Origin: Edaphocola flava
GTDB taxonomy: Bacteria > Bacteroidota > Bacteroidia > Chitinophagales > Chitinophagaceae
NCBI RefSeq assembly: GCF_004118155.1
Contig: NZ_SAIQ01000003.1
Coordinates: 496,001-560,000 of the forward strand
DNA length: 64,000 nt
Direction: 5' to 3'
The translations under genes were made by a program, and so were the position numbers. Shown here piece after piece: positions 9,063 through 17,488 of the stretch. Numbering within the stretch: the stretch's first letter is position 1; every line of letters starts with the position of its first letter. The notes beneath the pieces are model-generated. The model was not told where the DNA came from and ran no database searches. It worked only from the letters and a program-made list of their open reading frames with translations.

Positions 9063-9812
9063 TTATTTGGCAAAAAACTTACGAACATTATCTTCCGTTT
9101 CCAGGCCCACCATTTCACCCACTTTTTTACCGTTTACATATTTTACTACGTATGGTATACCCTGGATATTCATAAATCGTGACAACTCTTCAGACAGGTC
9201 AACATCAATTTTCTGTACTTTCACTTTACCGGCAAATTCATGTTCCATTTTCTCCAGAATAGGTGATAAACGTTTACATGGTCCGCACCAGGTAGCACTG
9301 AAATCAATAACCAGCACAGGGTTGTCTTTGATCATTTGTTCAAACTGCGCTACGGTAACCGCATCGCCGGCAGCACTGGAAGCGACTGCTTTTTTGGCCA
9401 CTGCAACGGTCGGCTCATTAGACACAGGCAGGTTCTGATTATTCCAGGCCATCATACCACCCTCAAGGTCGTATACTTTATAACCCAGGGCTTTCAGTTT
9501 TGCAGCAGCATCAGCACTGCGTCCACCACCTTTGCAATATACCATTACCGGCTTTTCCTTATCCAGACCGGCCAGGTTCTTTTCAAAGTCAGGACCATCA
9601 ACATTATTGTTGATCGCACCGGCAATGTGCCCGCCGGCATATTCTTCCGGAGAGCGTACATCTAATAATTGCGCTGTACCTTCTTCTTTAATCTTAGTTT
9701 CAAATGCTGTTGCCTTTAATTTTTCGACAGATGCATTACCTCCGCCCTGACAGGCTGTAAGAGACATCAGGGAGAATGCACCGGCCAGAACACTGTATTG
9801 TAACCAATTCAT
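9063..9812 (-). CDS. Rhodanese-thioredoxin fusion lipoprotein
   Basis: A 249-residue lipoprotein (lipobox SLTAC, Cys 21). A rhodanese domain (about 35-125) carries the active-site loop CKGGGRS with Cys 93 and the motif LLDVRSPEEY. A thioredoxin domain follows (about 150-249) with the redox pair WCGPC (Cys 176 and Cys 179). Both active sites are intact, so the protein could link sulfur transfer to thiol-disulfide exchange at the periplasmic face of a membrane; this pairing is inference. I chose ATG at 9812 because the longer frame starts with TTG eight codons upstream. Confidence 0.9.
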   Translation of the reverse strand: MNWLQYSVLAGAFSLMSLTACQGGGNASVEKLKATAFETKIKEEGTAQLLDVRSPEEYAGGHIAGAINNNVDGPDFEKNLAGLDKEKPVMVYCKGGGRSADAAAKLKALGYKVYDLEGGMMAWNNQNLPVSNEPTVAVAKKAVASSAAGDAVTVAQFEQMIKDNPVLVIDFSATWCGPCKRLSPILEKMEHEFAGKVKVQKIDVDLSEELSRFMNIQGIPYVVKYVNGKKVGEMVGLETEDNVRKFFAK

Positions 9813-9935
9813 GCGTATCAGATTTTTAAGGATCAAAATTACTGAAATAAATATTAGTTAATTGTGAAAGAAAAGAAAAGCCCGACAACATAAGTTTATA
9901 CCTTTATATCTCAATTCTAAAAAACCGTTCTGGTC

Positions 9936-11300
9936 ATGATCACATCCGTTAACCCTTACACGGGCAAAGTCATCCGAAAATACAAAGAAGATACTGCAAA
10001 AGCAGTAACACAAAAACTGGCCAAAGCCAAAAACGCGCAAACCTCCTGGGAGCAGCTCGGCGTCAGTAAGCGCGCAGCTTATCTCCAGAAACTGGGCCAG
10101 TACATCAGCAAACACAAACAGGCCATGGGACAAATGGCTACAGAAGAAATGGGCAAACCCATAAGCCAGAGTATTGCAGAGCTGGAAAAATGTGCCTTAA
10201 CCCTGCAGTTTTACGCAGATAAAGGAGCCGAATTTTTACAACCGGAAATAGTGCAAACTGAAGCCAGTGAAAGCTTTGTACATTTTGAGGCCTTAGGCAC
10301 TGTACTTGCGATTATGCCCTGGAACTTCCCTTACTGGCAGGTGTACCGCGCTATGGGACCAATCCTGATCAGTGGCAATACCATGCTGCTGAAACATGCC
10401 TCAAATGTAATGGGCTGTGCTACTGCAATCAAAGAAGCGATTGATGCCTGCGGTTTTCCGGAAGGGGTATTTGACATCCTGCAGATTACCGGAGCCAATA
10501 CCGAAGCAGTGATTGCAGACCCGCGCATACATGCAGTTACCTTTACCGGCAGTACTGCTGCGGGCAAGAAAGTAGCCGCAGCAGCTGCACTGAACCTGAA
10601 AAAACAGGTACTGGAGCTGGGGGGCAGTGATGCTTATGTAATCCTGAAAGATGCTGATATAGACCTGGCCGTAAAAGCATGTGCCACTTCAAGACTGAAC
10701 AATACGGGCCAGAGCTGTATCGCGGCCAAACGTATGATCGTCGATAAAAAAGTAGCCGCAGCGTTTACCTCCAAACTGGTGCTGGCACTGGAAGCCAGGC
10801 CGTACGGAGATCCTTCTCTTCCCGAAACCACTGTTGGTACAATGGCCAGAGCCGATCTGCGTGATGAGCTGCATGACCAGGTAAGCCGCAGTGTAGCGCA
10901 GGGCGCGGTGATTCTTTGCGGAGGATATATACCCAGCGGTAAGGCCGCCTTCTACCCGCCAACAGTATTGTCAGGCGTTAAAAAAGGGATGCCCGCTTAT
11001 GAAGAGGAATTATTCGGCCCGGTAGCTACGATTATTGTTGCAGAAGATGAGGCCGATGCCATAAACATTGCCAATGATACTATTTATGGATTGGGTGGTG
11101 CCATCTTCTCCAAAAACATCAAAAAAGCAACTAAACTGGCTACGGAAGCGATTAAATCAGGATCTGTATTTGTGAATGATTTTGTCCGTTCCGATGCCCG
11201 CCTGCCTTTCGGGGGCATTAAGCAAAGCGGTTACGGCCGCGAGCTGAGTCATTACGGCATGAGAGAGTTTGTCAATATCAAAACGATTTATGTAAAGTAA
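9936..11300 (+). CDS. NAD(P)-dependent aldehyde dehydrogenase, succinate-semialdehyde dehydrogenase type
   Basis: Oxidises an aldehyde to the acid in the cytoplasm. All key residues of the superfamily are present: MPWNFPYWQ (Asn 130), the cofactor loop FTGSTAAGKK, the general base LELGG (Glu 227) and the nucleophile NTGQSC (Cys 261). At 454 residues it matches the short GabD/YneI-type succinate-semialdehyde dehydrogenases, which typically begin at 'SVNPYTG' as here. Substrate assignment rests on overall resemblance only. No gabT neighbour is present. It is followed by a strong terminator, so it is monocistronic. Confidence 0.9.
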   Translation: MITSVNPYTGKVIRKYKEDTAKAVTQKLAKAKNAQTSWEQLGVSKRAAYLQKLGQYISKHKQAMGQMATEEMGKPISQSIAELEKCALTLQFYADKGAEFLQPEIVQTEASESFVHFEALGTVLAIMPWNFPYWQVYRAMGPILISGNTMLLKHASNVMGCATAIKEAIDACGFPEGVFDILQITGANTEAVIADPRIHAVTFTGSTAAGKKVAAAAALNLKKQVLELGGSDAYVILKDADIDLAVKACATSRLNNTGQSCIAAKRMIVDKKVAAAFTSKLVLALEARPYGDPSLPETTVGTMARADLRDELHDQVSRSVAQGAVILCGGYIPSGKAAFYPPTVLSGVKKGMPAYEEELFGPVATIIVAEDEADAINIANDTIYGLGGAIFSKNIKKATKLATEAIKSGSVFVNDFVRSDARLPFGGIKQSGYGRELSHYGMREFVNIKTIYVK

Positions 11301-11315
11301 TCGTACCCAATACAA

Positions 11316-11355
11316 CATAACATAAGGGCGGCAAATATGCCGCCCTTATGTTATG
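11316..11355 (+). terminator. Terminator of the aldehyde dehydrogenase gene
   Basis: Perfect inverted repeat with 18-base arms (11316-11333 and 11338-11355), loop AATA, 15 bases past the stop codon. Confidence 0.9.
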
Positions 11356-11423
11356 ATTAAGCAATTTTCCAATGGAATGATGTATTTTGCCCCAACATTT
11401 CATCTCAATATATATTCACTGTT

Positions 11424-12200
11424 ATGAAGATCATCGATCTGTCCAAACCTATACAATATAATGCCAGTGACCCCTGGTTTATGAAGGTAAAGATCAAGCG
11501 TAAACCACATCATAAATCACGCCTGCTGATCCGCTTACTGGGTTTACCTTTAAAATTATTTCCAAAACAGTTCTCGGGCTGGGCCGATGATACGATACAG
11601 AAGATGGGCGTACACGCCACTACACATATCGATGCGCCCTGGCATTATGCTCCAACCTGCGCGGGCCAGCCTGCCAAGACCATTGACCAGGTGCCGCTGG
11701 ACTGGTGTTACGGACCGGGACTGGTTATTGACATGAAGCATAAAGCAGACTTTGATCCGATTACCATTGCTGATATTGAATCATTCCTGAACCGGGAACA
11801 ATTGTCTGTGCAGCCAGGAATGATCGTACTGATCAAAACCGGCAGAGATCAGTTCAATGGCACGAAGGATTTTCATAAAAAAGGAACAGGGATGAGTGCA
11901 GAGGCTACCCGCTGGCTGATTGAAAAAGGTATTAAAGTGATGGGCATAGATCAGTGGGGCTGGGACTTACCACTGCCCTATCTGATACAAAAAGCAAAAG
12001 AGACCGGCAATGCGGAATTGTTCTGGGAGGCACACCTGGTGGGCCGCGATCTGGAATACTGCCATATGGAGCAATTGGTCAATCTTGATGCGCTACCCTA
12101 TTCCGGCTTTGACATTGCGGTATTCCCGCTGAAGATTGTTGGTGCATCTGCTGCTCCGGCAAGAGTTGTAGCCATGATGCACGAAAAAACTACTATATAA
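11424..12200 (+). CDS. Cyclase-family metal-dependent hydrolase
   Basis: Member of the Cyclase family (PF04199), which includes kynurenine formamidase and isatin hydrolase. The metal-binding motif HATTHIDAPWH (the family pattern HxxTHxDxPxH) is complete near residues 67-77, and further metal or catalytic residues occur in the C-terminal half (EAHLVGRDLEYCHMEQL). At 258 residues the length is normal. The family opens ring lactams or amides; the substrate here is unknown. It is followed at 23 bases by a small membrane protein gene, with which it probably forms an operon. Confidence 0.88.
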   Translation: MKIIDLSKPIQYNASDPWFMKVKIKRKPHHKSRLLIRLLGLPLKLFPKQFSGWADDTIQKMGVHATTHIDAPWHYAPTCAGQPAKTIDQVPLDWCYGPGLVIDMKHKADFDPITIADIESFLNREQLSVQPGMIVLIKTGRDQFNGTKDFHKKGTGMSAEATRWLIEKGIKVMGIDQWGWDLPLPYLIQKAKETGNAELFWEAHLVGRDLEYCHMEQLVNLDALPYSGFDIAVFPLKIVGASAAPARVVAMMHEKTTI

Positions 12201-12223
12201 CATAATTTTCTAATTGCAATGCT

Positions 12224-12568
12224 ATGAGATTCCTGATTGTTATCGGCCTGCTGATCATTTCTAACATTATTATGACTTTTGCCTGGTACTGGCACCTCAA
12301 GTCTGGAAACACTCATTTCCCGATCTGGAAACTGATCCTCATCAGCTGGAGCATCGCTTTGTTTGAGTACACCTTCGCAGTGCCGGCCAATCATTTCGGG
12401 GCGGCCTGGAATATCAAACCGTTTCAGCTCAAAATCATACAGGAAGTGATTACCCTGCTGGTATTTACCGTTTTCGCCATCACGTATCTGAAACAGGACT
12501 TCAGCTGGAATTATGTATACAGTTTCCTCTTCATTCTGGGTGCGGTGTACTTTGCATTCAAAAAATAA
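12224..12568 (+). CDS. DMT-family small membrane protein (DUF486)
   Basis: A 114-residue protein with four hydrophobic segments, about half the size of a drug/metabolite transporter. The family signatures FAWYWHLK near residue 20, SWSIALFEYTFAVPAN near 45 and LKIIQEVITLLVFTVF near 70 are very typical of DUF486. Members are thought to act as dimers in the inner membrane; the transported compound is unknown. It lies 23 bases after the cyclase gene. Confidence 0.92.
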   Translation: MRFLIVIGLLIISNIIMTFAWYWHLKSGNTHFPIWKLILISWSIALFEYTFAVPANHFGAAWNIKPFQLKIIQEVITLLVFTVFAITYLKQDFSWNYVYSFLFILGAVYFAFKK

Positions 12569-12598
12569 CTATAATTTAAGGATTATATAATTAATCCC

Positions 12599-12606
12599 TA
12601 TCTTTG
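12599..12606 (+). promoter_or_regulatory. Promoter -7 box of the M16 protease gene
   Basis: TATCTTTG, an exact TAnnTTTG match, 27 bases before the chosen ATG at 12634. Confidence 0.5.
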
Positions 12607-12633
12607 GAACAATCAAAAATTCAACACATTAGC

Positions 12634-15573
12634 ATGAACTTCTTTAAGCAAGTTTCTACGGCTGCCCTGATTGTCGTAGGAAGTTTTCAGTTCTCTTTTG
12701 CACAGGACGCAAAGTACCAGTGGAAAGAAGCCAATGAAGGCGGTTATACCTACAAGTATGTAACCAATGATCCTTCCGGTGCACGGTTTTACACCTTAAA
12801 AAACGGCCTGACCGTTATCTTAAGCCCTAACAATAAAAAGCCGCGTATCCAGACGTACATTGCTACCAAAGCCGGTAGTAAAACCGATCCATCGGATCAT
12901 ACCGGACTGGCTCACTACCTGGAGCACATGCTGTTTAAGGGTACTGACAAATTCGGTTCACTGGACTGGGCTAAAGAAAAACCTTTACTGGATCAGATCG
13001 ACAAACTGTATGCACAATATAACAGCACTACAGATGAGGCTAAACGCAAAGAAATCTACAAAGAGATCGACCGCGTATCTGGTGAAGCATCTAAATATGC
13101 AATTCCTAACGAGTATGACAAAATGATGGGCGCAATGGGTGCTGAAGGTACCAATGCCTTCACCTCTTTTGAGCAAACCGTTTATGTAGAAGATATTCCG
13201 AGCAATGCGATAGACAAATACCTGGCTGTTCAGGCAGAGCGTTTCCGCAATCCTATCCTGCGCCTGTTCCATACCGAACTGGAGGCAGTATACGAAGAGA
13301 AAAACCGTGGCCTGGATGAAGATAGCCGTAAGGCATTTGAAGCCATGTTCGCAGCACTGTTCCCGAACAATAACTATGGTAAGCAAACGACCATCGGTAC
13401 TATTGAGCACCTGAAAAATCCTTCCCTGAGCGCGATCAGAGAGTATTTCACGACATATTATGTGCCAAATAACATGGGTATCATCATGTCGGGCGATTTT
13501 GATCCGAATGTAGCGATCCAGAAGATCGACAAAGCTTTCAGTTACATGAAAGCTAAAGATGTACCTCCTTATGTATACGGTAAAGAGCAGGAGATCACTG
13601 CCCCTATCGTAAAAGATGTACTGGGACCTAAACCGGAGAATATCATGATCGGTTTCCGTTTCCCTGGTGCGGCTACCAAGGATGCACGAATGCTGGAACT
13701 GGTAGGTAATATCCTGACCAATGGTTCTGCCGGTCTGATCGATCTGGACCTGGTTAAATCTCAGAAATTACTGAGTGCATATGCATTCCCTTATATCCTG
13801 AAAGATTATTCTATGCTGATCCTGCAGGGTAATCCTACACAAGGCCAATCTCTGGATGAGGTAAGATCATTATTACTGAAAGAACTGGCTAAACTGAGAG
13901 ACGGTGACTTCTCTGAAGACCTGATTCAGTCTATCGTAAATAACGAAAAGAAAAACGATATCCAGCAAAACGAGGACTACAGCTCCCGTGCCAACAACCT
14001 GATGGATAACTTCACTTCCGAACTGGACTGGAGCACTACTATCAGCTACCCTGATATGATCAGCAAGATCACAAAACAGGACATCATGGATTTCGCGAAG
14101 AAATACCTGAATGAGAACAACTATGTTGTGATCTACAAGAAAAAAGGCGAAGATAAAAACGTAGTGAAAGTGGATAAACCACCGATCACTCCGGTAACCC
14201 TGAACAAGGATGTATCTCCGTTTGTAAAATCAGTAAATGCACTGCCGGAAACGCCAATCAAACCTTTATGGGTTAATTACAGTACCGACATCAGCAAAGG
14301 AACCCTGGGTTCTGCAGAAGTACTGACTGTACAGAACAAAGACAACAGCCTGTTCCGTATGTATTACCACTACGATATGGGTAAATGGAACAATAAACTG
14401 TTACCAATCGCTGCAGGCTACCTGGAATACCTGGGTACAAAAGATAAAAACAGCGAAGAGTTCAGCAAACAGTTCTACAAACTGGCTTCTTCTTTCAACG
14501 TATCTGCGGGTAATGAAGAAACCTATATTACTTTAGAAGGTCTGAATGAGAACTTCGAAGCATCTGTAGCTTTACTGGAAGACTTACTGAAAAACTGTAT
14601 AGTTGATGAAGAAGCGCTGACTGCTTATAAAGCCCAGCTGAAAAAATCAAGAACAAACGCCAAAGAGAACAAAGCTGCGATCATGGCGGGCTTACGCTCT
14701 TATGCACAATACGGCGCGCAGAATCCGTTCAACAATGTATTGTCTGAAGCAGAGCTGGATAAATTAACTGCTAAAGAACTGGTGGATATCCTGCACCAGA
14801 TGGTTAATTATAAACACCGTGTAATGTATTACGGACCAAAAACCGTAGCACAGCTGCAAACCAGCCTGAAGCCATTACATACTGTTCCTGCTACGTTCAC
14901 TACAATGCCGGCAGCAGCTACCTTCAAAGCGGTAAGCACTACAGCTAACCAGGTACTGTTTGCGAACTATGATATGAAACAGGCGGAGATCTTCTGGTTC
15001 AGAAACTCAGAGCCATATAATGTATCTAAAGTACCTACAGTATCTCTGTTCAACAACTACTTCGGTGGTGGTATGGGTAGTGTGGTATTCCAAACCATCC
15101 GTGAGTCTAAAGCACTGGCCTACTCTACTTATGCATACTTCGGTCTGCCTTCTAAAAAGGAGAACAGAAGCATTGTTGGTGCTTATGTAGGTACACAGGC
15201 AGATAAAACCAAAGAAGCGGTTGCGGGTATGAACGAGCTGCTGAATGTATTACCTGAATCTCAAAACGCACTGGAGAATGCCAAACTGAGCCTGTCTAAA
15301 TCTTTAGCAAGCGAGCGCATTACACAGGACGGTATCCTGTTCAGCTACCTGGCTGCTAAAAAACTGGGTAATAGCACAGATATCCGTAAGAATGTTTATG
15401 AGCAGGCACCTAAGCTGACCTTTGCTGATATGAAGAAATTCCACAGTACTGAAATGAGCCAGAAACCATATGTATACTGCGTTGTAGGTAATGAAAAGAA
15501 CCTGAACCAGGAAGAATTGTCTAAATACGGAACATTCAAAAAACTGACCCTGGAAGAAATCTTCGGATACTAA
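12634..15573 (+). CDS. Secreted M16 family zinc metallopeptidase
   Basis: Large pitrilysin-type protease of 979 residues with a signal peptide ending FSFAQ. The inverted zinc motif HYLEH (His 94, Glu 97, His 98) lies in the first M16 domain, and the distal metal ligand is in EAVYEEKNRG near residue 218. The inactive second half carries the substrate-side motif of the family, TIRESKALAYSTYAYFG. The two-half clamshell of four M16 domains fits the length. It probably degrades peptides in the periplasm. The start MNFFKQVSTA gives a clean signal peptide; the longer frame begins with TTG inside the promoter. Confidence 0.94.
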   Translation: MNFFKQVSTAALIVVGSFQFSFAQDAKYQWKEANEGGYTYKYVTNDPSGARFYTLKNGLTVILSPNNKKPRIQTYIATKAGSKTDPSDHTGLAHYLEHMLFKGTDKFGSLDWAKEKPLLDQIDKLYAQYNSTTDEAKRKEIYKEIDRVSGEASKYAIPNEYDKMMGAMGAEGTNAFTSFEQTVYVEDIPSNAIDKYLAVQAERFRNPILRLFHTELEAVYEEKNRGLDEDSRKAFEAMFAALFPNNNYGKQTTIGTIEHLKNPSLSAIREYFTTYYVPNNMGIIMSGDFDPNVAIQKIDKAFSYMKAKDVPPYVYGKEQEITAPIVKDVLGPKPENIMIGFRFPGAATKDARMLELVGNILTNGSAGLIDLDLVKSQKLLSAYAFPYILKDYSMLILQGNPTQGQSLDEVRSLLLKELAKLRDGDFSEDLIQSIVNNEKKNDIQQNEDYSSRANNLMDNFTSELDWSTTISYPDMISKITKQDIMDFAKKYLNENNYVVIYKKKGEDKNVVKVDKPPITPVTLNKDVSPFVKSVNALPETPIKPLWVNYSTDISKGTLGSAEVLTVQNKDNSLFRMYYHYDMGKWNNKLLPIAAGYLEYLGTKDKNSEEFSKQFYKLASSFNVSAGNEETYITLEGLNENFEASVALLEDLLKNCIVDEEALTAYKAQLKKSRTNAKENKAAIMAGLRSYAQYGAQNPFNNVLSEAELDKLTAKELVDILHQMVNYKHRVMYYGPKTVAQLQTSLKPLHTVPATFTTMPAAATFKAVSTTANQVLFANYDMKQAEIFWFRNSEPYNVSKVPTVSLFNNYFGGGMGSVVFQTIRESKALAYSTYAYFGLPSKKENRSIVGAYVGTQADKTKEAVAGMNELLNVLPESQNALENAKLSLSKSLASERITQDGILFSYLAAKKLGNSTDIRKNVYEQAPKLTFADMKKFHSTEMSQKPYVYCVVGNEKNLNQEELSKYGTFKKLTLEEIFGY

Positions 15574-15589
15574 TCCATATCAGTCAATA

Positions 15590-15635
15590 CATAAAAATTA
15601 AAAGGGAGCCGATTGGCTCCCTTTTAATTTTTATG
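15590..15635. terminator. Bidirectional terminator between convergent genes
   Basis: Perfect inverted repeat with 21-base arms (15590-15610 and 15615-15635), loop GATT; T tracts on both strands. It serves the M16 gene and perhaps the minus-strand gene ending at 15698. Confidence 0.9.
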
Positions 15636-15697
15636 ATTAGCAGGTAATCAATATTCAACTCTTACTGGCACTTTCGCGTGTACCTGCTTAAACTACA

Positions 15698-17386
15698 TTA
15701 CTGCACGCTTAACCATACCACTTTAGTATTGGTACGCGCATCTTTCTTTCTCGGTTGTGTCACCACAACAGTCATCAGCTTCTGTGCGGCATTATAATCC
15801 GAACCATTGAACAGACCCAGGCTTTGTGCTCTTCTACTATCGCCGGGAAATACCTGCTGGCGTGCTGGCATGCCGGAAGGGCCACTCAGATCAAACATAA
15901 ACGCCTCTGAGTCATCAATATTCTGAATTGTAGTTACCTTACGCTTTTTATCTACTTTCTTCTGATTTCTTTCTACATCATTGAATAATACATAACCATT
16001 AGTACCGGTAGGAACATAGGCAAATGATTTGAACTGAAAACCTTGTCTGAGTAATACCCCACTCTGCTGATCTTTGGCACGATACATATATTTTGGAATA
16101 TAAGTACCCAGGTGGTGGCTTTTAGGAATGTAATAAGCGTTTAGTTCCTTGCCTTCATTATCATAATGCTGTACACCAACATCACTTATAAAGCATTCTG
16201 TACGTTTTTTCACACCATAATTCACACCGGTTCCGCCCCCGGCGCGGCCGCTGAAACTCACTGGACCACCTCCGGAACTGGAGACATACGTAACAATCCT
16301 CTGCTCTTCAAAAAGAATAGAAAAGCTACCATCTTCATTTACAGACAGGCTCTGCGGCATAGCGATAAAAGCATTATTGGTTTTATAGTGCTTTGTAGCC
16401 AGTTCCTGTATCTTCTTGGTTGTAATCATACGAGAACTGATCTTCCAGTCCTTATCCACTATGCTTAACTGAGAGCGGAATTGCAGCATTTTCTTCTTCT
16501 GTCCTGCGCTCTCGAGCGTAAGAAGATATATATCACCCGTATGCTGGTTATATCGCGTCAGTGCAGCTTTAATTTTACTCGGTCTGCCGTTATTATAATT
16601 AATTTTTTGCAGGTTAAAGGCATTCGCACCCGGCTTCAGACTGCCCATCAACAGCACACCCGACATATCACCACCAGATATTTTCGTATTTCTGCCCGTA
16701 ACTGATACTACAACTTCTTTCGAACCAATAGTAGCCATATCCAGGAACGTAAGATACTTATACCCGTTCTTCGGCGACTGGTAATATGCCCTCGCAATCT
16801 CTTTATTACTGTTATTATAATGAATCACCTGGATACGTTTATTGCGGTCAGACTCAAATGTATTGTACAATGCTGTAGCATAGCAGCCCGTTGCTTCATC
16901 AAGATTCATATAAAATTCCGGCAGCGGTACGCCTCCGAAAGCCATAGCATAACCATCCCAGAAACTTACCCTTTTCAGAGTAGAAATGATCTCATCTTGT
17001 TTAACAGTACCGGTAGCAGGGTCCAGTACCAGGCGGTGTAGGCTAGGCACACGATGATGAACAGAAGAGTAAATTGCCGTAATGTATCCGTCGGCAGATT
17101 CAAATATACCCATAATCTTGCCGCCCTTCATTTTGTAGGGTGTTTTAGGATCTATCTTCTTCTCAAATTTCAATTTGTGTTCCGAATCATACATCTTCCA
17201 GTCAATATCATTTTTGGTATTGAAATGCAATAATGCGGTCTCCTTGTTTTTCATGCTCAGAACCTTAAGATGGCCGGATTGATACTCGGGGAATGCTTCC
17301 GACTCCGCTACCACATTCATCTGGGCAGCTACTTTCGGCACCTGTACGCACAGAAATGCGGCTAACAGTAAAGTTATTTTCTTCAT
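15698..17386 (-). CDS. Secreted protein of unknown function
   Basis: A 562-residue protein with a clear signal peptide (ending KVAAQ, about residue 22). The mature part is beta-rich and repetitive in feel, with segments such as YITAIYSSVHHRVPSLHRLVLDP, VSVTGRNTKISGGDMSGVLL and EDGSFSILFEEQRIV that look like blades of a propeller or sandwich. A Gly/Ser-rich loop sits near residue 380 (SSSGGGPVSFSGRAGGG). There is no type IX sorting domain and no lipobox. Bacteroidota genomes contain many such proteins without names; I do not recognise the family. Confidence 0.8.
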   Translation of the reverse strand: MKKITLLLAAFLCVQVPKVAAQMNVVAESEAFPEYQSGHLKVLSMKNKETALLHFNTKNDIDWKMYDSEHKLKFEKKIDPKTPYKMKGGKIMGIFESADGYITAIYSSVHHRVPSLHRLVLDPATGTVKQDEIISTLKRVSFWDGYAMAFGGVPLPEFYMNLDEATGCYATALYNTFESDRNKRIQVIHYNNSNKEIARAYYQSPKNGYKYLTFLDMATIGSKEVVVSVTGRNTKISGGDMSGVLLMGSLKPGANAFNLQKINYNNGRPSKIKAALTRYNQHTGDIYLLTLESAGQKKKMLQFRSQLSIVDKDWKISSRMITTKKIQELATKHYKTNNAFIAMPQSLSVNEDGSFSILFEEQRIVTYVSSSGGGPVSFSGRAGGGTGVNYGVKKRTECFISDVGVQHYDNEGKELNAYYIPKSHHLGTYIPKYMYRAKDQQSGVLLRQGFQFKSFAYVPTGTNGYVLFNDVERNQKKVDKKRKVTTIQNIDDSEAFMFDLSGPSGMPARQQVFPGDSRRAQSLGLFNGSDYNAAQKLMTVVVTQPRKKDARTNTKVVWLSVQ

Positions 17387-17488
17387 ACTTCGCTTTTGTA
17401 AAAAAATGTTAAAACGGAGGCGAAAGTAGATGATTATCTCTAAAAAGTGAAATGTCTTGGCAAAGATTTGTAAAAATCCGTATTAATA

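Noticed and set aside
15639-15688. AGCAGGTA / TACCTGCT repeat as a second terminator
   Set aside because: The loop is 34 bases and no T tract follows; the neighbouring 21-base-arm hairpin explains termination.
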